64,000 nt of DNA from JAEUIT01 sp044220875 (GTDB lineage: Bacteria > Planctomycetota > Phycisphaerae > Phycisphaerales > SM1A02): positions 496,001-560,000 of the forward strand of contig JBGAQH010000003.1 in NCBI GenBank assembly GCA_044220875.1. The letters run 5' to 3'. The notes below the pieces were generated by a model, which saw only the letters and a program-made list of their open reading frames with translations, was not told where the DNA came from and made no database searches. The first letter of the stretch is position 1, and each line of letters begins with the position of its first letter. This document shows positions 60,896 to 64,000 of this stretch, in pieces. Both the position numbers and the translations under genes were made by a program.

Positions 60896-63355
60896 ATGCA
60901 ACGCATTCTTGCCATCCATTTTCCCTTCTGGCCCGTTGAGCAAAGCGTTCGCTCGCTCCAGCGGCATCTGTCTGTCTCTTCGCCAGCAGGTGTGCGTGCT
61001 GGGCCGAGTTCACGTGTTGGGCCGGACGTGGCGCTCGCCGCAGCGAATCACCTGCCGGATGCCGTCAGCGATCCTGCCGCGGCGAGGTCGCCTGGCATGT
61101 CGAATGCCGGTCGCGGATGGCGTCACCCTCGCACCATGGCTGCGGTGTGGGCTGACGCTCGCGTGCATGCGCAGCCGGAGTCCGCTCGCGTATCCCCCCG
61201 TTTGCCGGCGAAGAGCGGAGCGCTCGCCGATGGCGGCTCGCCCGGCGACACCATCGGAACGCCGCTGTTGGTGGTCGCTGCTGCCCGCGGTGTTCGAACG
61301 GTGGTTGCGGCATGTCCGTGCGCGATGGGCCATGGCGTACGGATCGGCATGACCCTCGCGCAAGCCAAGGCCCTCTGTCCATCGTCGTCCGGGTCAGCAT
61401 CGTCTTCCGAGGCCGATGGCGAGTCATGCGTCGTGCTTGATCACGACCCGCATCGGGACGCTGCGGCACTTCGGGGCCTCGCTGCTCGATTGCTGCTCTA
61501 CGTCCCATCCGTGGCGCTGGCGACCACCGCAGGAGATGCGGGCCATGGTGGCGCTTCCCAGGCGGCGGACGCTTCGCTGTGGGGCGACCTGTCGGGCTGC
61601 GAGCGACTCATCGTCCAGCGGTATGGCGACGAGCGTGGGTTTCTCGCCTTCCTCCACGGTCGCCTGGCACGACGGGGACTCACCGCCCGATTGGCCGTTG
61701 GGTCGACGGCGGGAGTGGCGTGGGCGTGCGCTCGCTATGGTCCATCAGCGATCTCCGTGGTTCCCGGTGGCGACGAGGTCCTCGCCTTAGGACCGCTTCC
61801 GATTGAATCCCTGCGGCTGGCACCAGCGGACGCAGCCGCGCTTCGCGAGGTGCAGGTCGAACGAGTCGGCCAGCTTCTCGCACTTGATCGGGAGGAGCTC
61901 GGCGAGCGGCTCGGCCACAGCGCCGTCGGTGGATCGTCCCTGTGGCGTGGACGGAAGAGCGGACGACCGCGCGGTGGGGCGGCACGACGCGATGACTCTG
62001 GGGCCGCCAATCTGCGCGCCGGCATGCATGTCGAGGGGCATGTCGAGGGGCGAACCGAAGGGCACGCCGGGGTGCACGCTCATGTCCCCGATCCGCTGCA
62101 GCGGCTCGATCAGGCCCTCGGCCGTCTGCCGGAGCCGCTGCTTCCCGTGCGTCTCACGCCGCCCTGTCGGGTCCTGCGCACCTTCGACGGTCCGGTGATG
62201 GATCCGGAAGTCATCGAGCTCGCTTCCGCCGACCTGGTCGATTCCCTCTGTCGACTGGTTCGCCGCCATGAGCGAGGCATCCGTCGCCTGCGGTGGAGAG
62301 CCGAGCGGGCGAACGCAACGCCGCTCACCATCGAGTTCGATCTTGGTGCTCCGACACGCCGGCGGGCTCACCTCTGGGCATTGCTCCAGCCACATCTGGA
62401 GCGGCTTGATGGCGGCTCGTGTCATCGGGGGCGCCATGTGGTTGGCGATAGCGCGATGGGGTATGGCATCGAATCGATCACGCTCACGGCCCTGCGCACC
62501 ACGCCGGTCGCCCATCAACAGCGAAGCCACGCCGCGTGGACGCTCTCCCGAACGCCATCGGGAAGCGAACGGACGACGGAGAAGACGATGGTGCCCATCC
62601 CAAGGCTGTCGCCAAGGGGCATGGTTGCGTGGGCACCCCATGTCTCGGAGTGCCTCGACATGCTCATAGCTCGATTTGGGCCCGACGCAGTGCGGCGAGC
62701 GATCCCGGTGGAGTCGCATGAGCCGGAGCGGGCTTTTGAGGTCGTTCCGCTTGGGGATGCTCGATGCCGGATGATCGATGACCGCTGGGCGGAGGCATGG
62801 GGACGCCGGCGGCCACTCGCGCACCGTCCATCATGGCTCTTGCCAATGCCCGAGGCGATCGTGATGGAAGCGTCCGGGCACGGGGCTTCGACCATGGCGA
62901 GGTTCCTGTGGCGAGATCGCTGGCGCCGCGTACTTGTGATGGATGGATGGGAGTGCATCGATGAGTCCTGGTGGGGAGAGGTACCGCGCTCGAGCGGCGG
63001 ATCCTCCGCTCGGCGCCCGGTTGGTGATCGCGTTGGTGATCCCCACGCCCACCCCCGTGTCGATGCGACGCGACTCGCCGAGCGGGGGGGAGAACGACGT
63101 CCGCCTCAAGCAGCGACCCCGATCCCATCGCCGATTGTTGCGGCGATGCACGCCGCGGATCGGGCCGCCGAGCGGATCGCGGCTCCGCTTTCCGCGGAAC
63201 TCCTCGCACGCCGCCGCTGGTATTGCCGCGTGCTTTGTGACGAGGGGCTCTGGCTCTGGCTGTTCCGCCTCTCCGACGGCGCTCTGACATTCCGCGACGT
63301 TGAACGCGCCGGGCATGACTCGGCGAGCTGGTTCGTGCACGGCGGTTGGTGCTGA
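60896..63355 (+). CDS. imuB: ImuB-like DNA polymerase Y-family protein
   Basis: 819 aa from ATG 60896 (MQRILAIHFPFWPVEQSVRS), the usual ImuB opening; ATG 60827 is an in-frame alternative. ImuB is a catalytically inactive Y-family polymerase homologue that links DnaE2 to the beta clamp during damage-induced synthesis. The family pattern is visible: RILAIHFPFWPVE (where active Y-polymerases have D-x-D), VVAACPCAMGHGVRIGMTLA, QAKALCP, HGRLARRGLTARLAVGSTAG, the LGPLPIESLRLAPADAAAL helix-hairpin-helix-like region and LLALDREELGERLG. Low-complexity inserts (e.g. HVEGHVEGRTEGHAGVHAHV) make it longer than typical ImuB (about 500 aa). The acidic catalytic residues appear absent, as in all ImuB. Confidence 0.85.
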   Translation: MQRILAIHFPFWPVEQSVRSLQRHLSVSSPAGVRAGPSSRVGPDVALAAANHLPDAVSDPAAARSPGMSNAGRGWRHPRTMAAVWADARVHAQPESARVSPRLPAKSGALADGGSPGDTIGTPLLVVAAARGVRTVVAACPCAMGHGVRIGMTLAQAKALCPSSSGSASSSEADGESCVVLDHDPHRDAAALRGLAARLLLYVPSVALATTAGDAGHGGASQAADASLWGDLSGCERLIVQRYGDERGFLAFLHGRLARRGLTARLAVGSTAGVAWACARYGPSAISVVPGGDEVLALGPLPIESLRLAPADAAALREVQVERVGQLLALDREELGERLGHSAVGGSSLWRGRKSGRPRGGAARRDDSGAANLRAGMHVEGHVEGRTEGHAGVHAHVPDPLQRLDQALGRLPEPLLPVRLTPPCRVLRTFDGPVMDPEVIELASADLVDSLCRLVRRHERGIRRLRWRAERANATPLTIEFDLGAPTRRRAHLWALLQPHLERLDGGSCHRGRHVVGDSAMGYGIESITLTALRTTPVAHQQRSHAAWTLSRTPSGSERTTEKTMVPIPRLSPRGMVAWAPHVSECLDMLIARFGPDAVRRAIPVESHEPERAFEVVPLGDARCRMIDDRWAEAWGRRRPLAHRPSWLLPMPEAIVMEASGHGASTMARFLWRDRWRRVLVMDGWECIDESWWGEVPRSSGGSSARRPVGDRVGDPHAHPRVDATRLAERGGERRPPQAATPIPSPIVAAMHAADRAAERIAAPLSAELLARRRWYCRVLCDEGLWLWLFRLSDGALTFRDVERAGHDSASWFVHGGWC

Positions 63356-63548
63356 CGCGCTCACGTGGCCTTCACGCACGCACCCTGCACCCATTGCCTG
63401 CATTCCTCTGCCCGTACCCATCACCCGCGCCCGCCGGTCGCGGTTCCCAGCACGTTCCCGCCCGCGTCCTCCCTCACCGTCCTCACAACCGTTCGTCCAT
63501 GTGTCGTGACTGGAGTCCGCCACTCACCTCGTCAGCAGTCGAGTCCCG

Positions 63549-64000
63549 ATGCCAGAACATCCAGCCCCCAAACTTCACGCCCATCCATGGGAGGAGCGCG
63601 TCGCTCACGGCGATTCCCATGGCCAGCCCGGCGGCGGCCAGCGAGACGGCCCGCGCGCCGCCGATGGCGAGGCTCGCCATCATCGCGACATCCCTCGCTT
63701 TCGGCGCTATGTCGAACTGGCGGTGACCAGCAACTTCTCCTTCCTCGTCGGAGGCAGCCACCCGGAGGAGTTCGTCGAGCGGGCCGCGGCGCTTGGCTAC
63801 CGGGCGATCGCCATCACCGATCGGCACACGCTCGCGGGCATCGTGCGGGCGCACGTTGCCGCGAAGGAGCGGGGGATCCAGCTCGTCGTCGGCAGTCGCC
63901 TCGAACTGCTGGTCGATCGCGATCCCGACCGTGCTGCCATTGAGTCGCTTGCCGGACGAGAGCCGCGTCGCTCAGGCGACATGTACTGCGAGGTGATCCT
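63549..64000 (+). CDS. dnaE2: Error-prone DNA polymerase DnaE2 (N-terminal part)
   Basis: Open reading frame from ATG 63549 (MPEHPAPKLHAHP) that runs past the right edge; about 150 residues are visible. DnaE2 (ImuC) is the alpha-type polymerase of the ImuA-ImuB-DnaE2 translesion complex. The PHP-domain start is unmistakable: RYVELAVTSNFSFLVGGSHP, EEFVERAAALGYRAIAITDR and HTLAGIVRAHVAAKERGIQL. The 50 residues before that are polar and not conserved, so the true start may be slightly different. It lies 193 bp after imuB in the same direction. Confidence 0.88.
   Translation, partial: MPEHPAPKLHAHPWEERVAHGDSHGQPGGGQRDGPRAADGEARHHRDIPRFRRYVELAVTSNFSFLVGGSHPEEFVERAAALGYRAIAITDRHTLAGIVRAHVAAKERGIQLVVGSRLELLVDRDPDRAAIESLAGREPRRSGDMYCEVI

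Overview
The window is high-GC, gene-dense bacterial chromosome, most likely from Phycisphaerae/Phycisphaerales in the Planctomycetota. The best pointers are three secreted proteins that end in short dockerin-like repeats of the form D-x-N-x-D-G-x-(V/I)-D-x-x-D-L-A-I-L-L-G-x-W-G (ends near 21671, 24461 and 55341), a 'PPNDDC' secreted-domain opening, and many large prepilin-like proteins. I could not search databases, so the lineage is an inference from these signatures.

Layout. 1-16431 (+): a type IV pilus / type II secretion-like operon, with the end of a GspE/PilB ATPase, a PilT ATPase, a second GspE/PilB, a GspF/PilC platform protein, five prepilin-type proteins translationally coupled by 1-4 nt overlaps, and a giant GspK-like protein of about 1667 aa, closed by a terminator. 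16653-21451 (+): a cell-wall block, mraY, PBP2-type transpeptidase and RodA/FtsW. 21436-30990: mostly minus strand, with a small membrane protein, two dockerin-type secreted proteins (beta-helix and VCBS/FG-GAP), a GbsR/MarR-like regulator coupled to an unknown gene, and a Cys-rich subtilase; rsmG sits between them on the plus strand. 31233-44370: housekeeping and metabolic genes (ald-purD, trxB, sdhC-sdhA without sdhB, DUF1844, a SurA/PpiC-like lipoprotein, yraN) plus a fusion of an M29-aminopeptidase-like domain with a GNAT/FemAB-like domain. 43912-50518 (-): a second pilus-type locus (PilT, a membrane-anchored GspE homologue with a destroyed Walker A motif, a CvpA-like membrane protein), followed by sppA and yraN. 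51012-58151: guaB, a large dockerin protein, tRNA-Leu(CAA), a lipoprotein methyltransferase, a DUF695-RraB protein and a SRAP (YedK/HMCES) protein. 58207-64000 (+): an imuA-imuB-dnaE2 mutagenesis cassette, with dnaE2 running off the window.

How it fits together. The first operon should encode cytoplasmic motors, an inner-membrane platform and a set of (pseudo)pilins that assemble a pilus or secretion pseudopilus. The second PilT locus may be a partner or a divergent apparatus. The dockerin-tailed proteins are predicted extracytoplasmic and could share an attachment or sorting route. SRAP and the ImuA/ImuB/DnaE2 cassette put DNA-damage tolerance functions side by side at the right end.

The most unusual items are the pseudo-ATPase GspE homologue with its CvpA/PilT neighbours, the M29-GNAT fusion, the regulator with a matching palindrome elsewhere in the window, the giant GspK-like protein, and the inverted repeat that brackets the imuA promoter.
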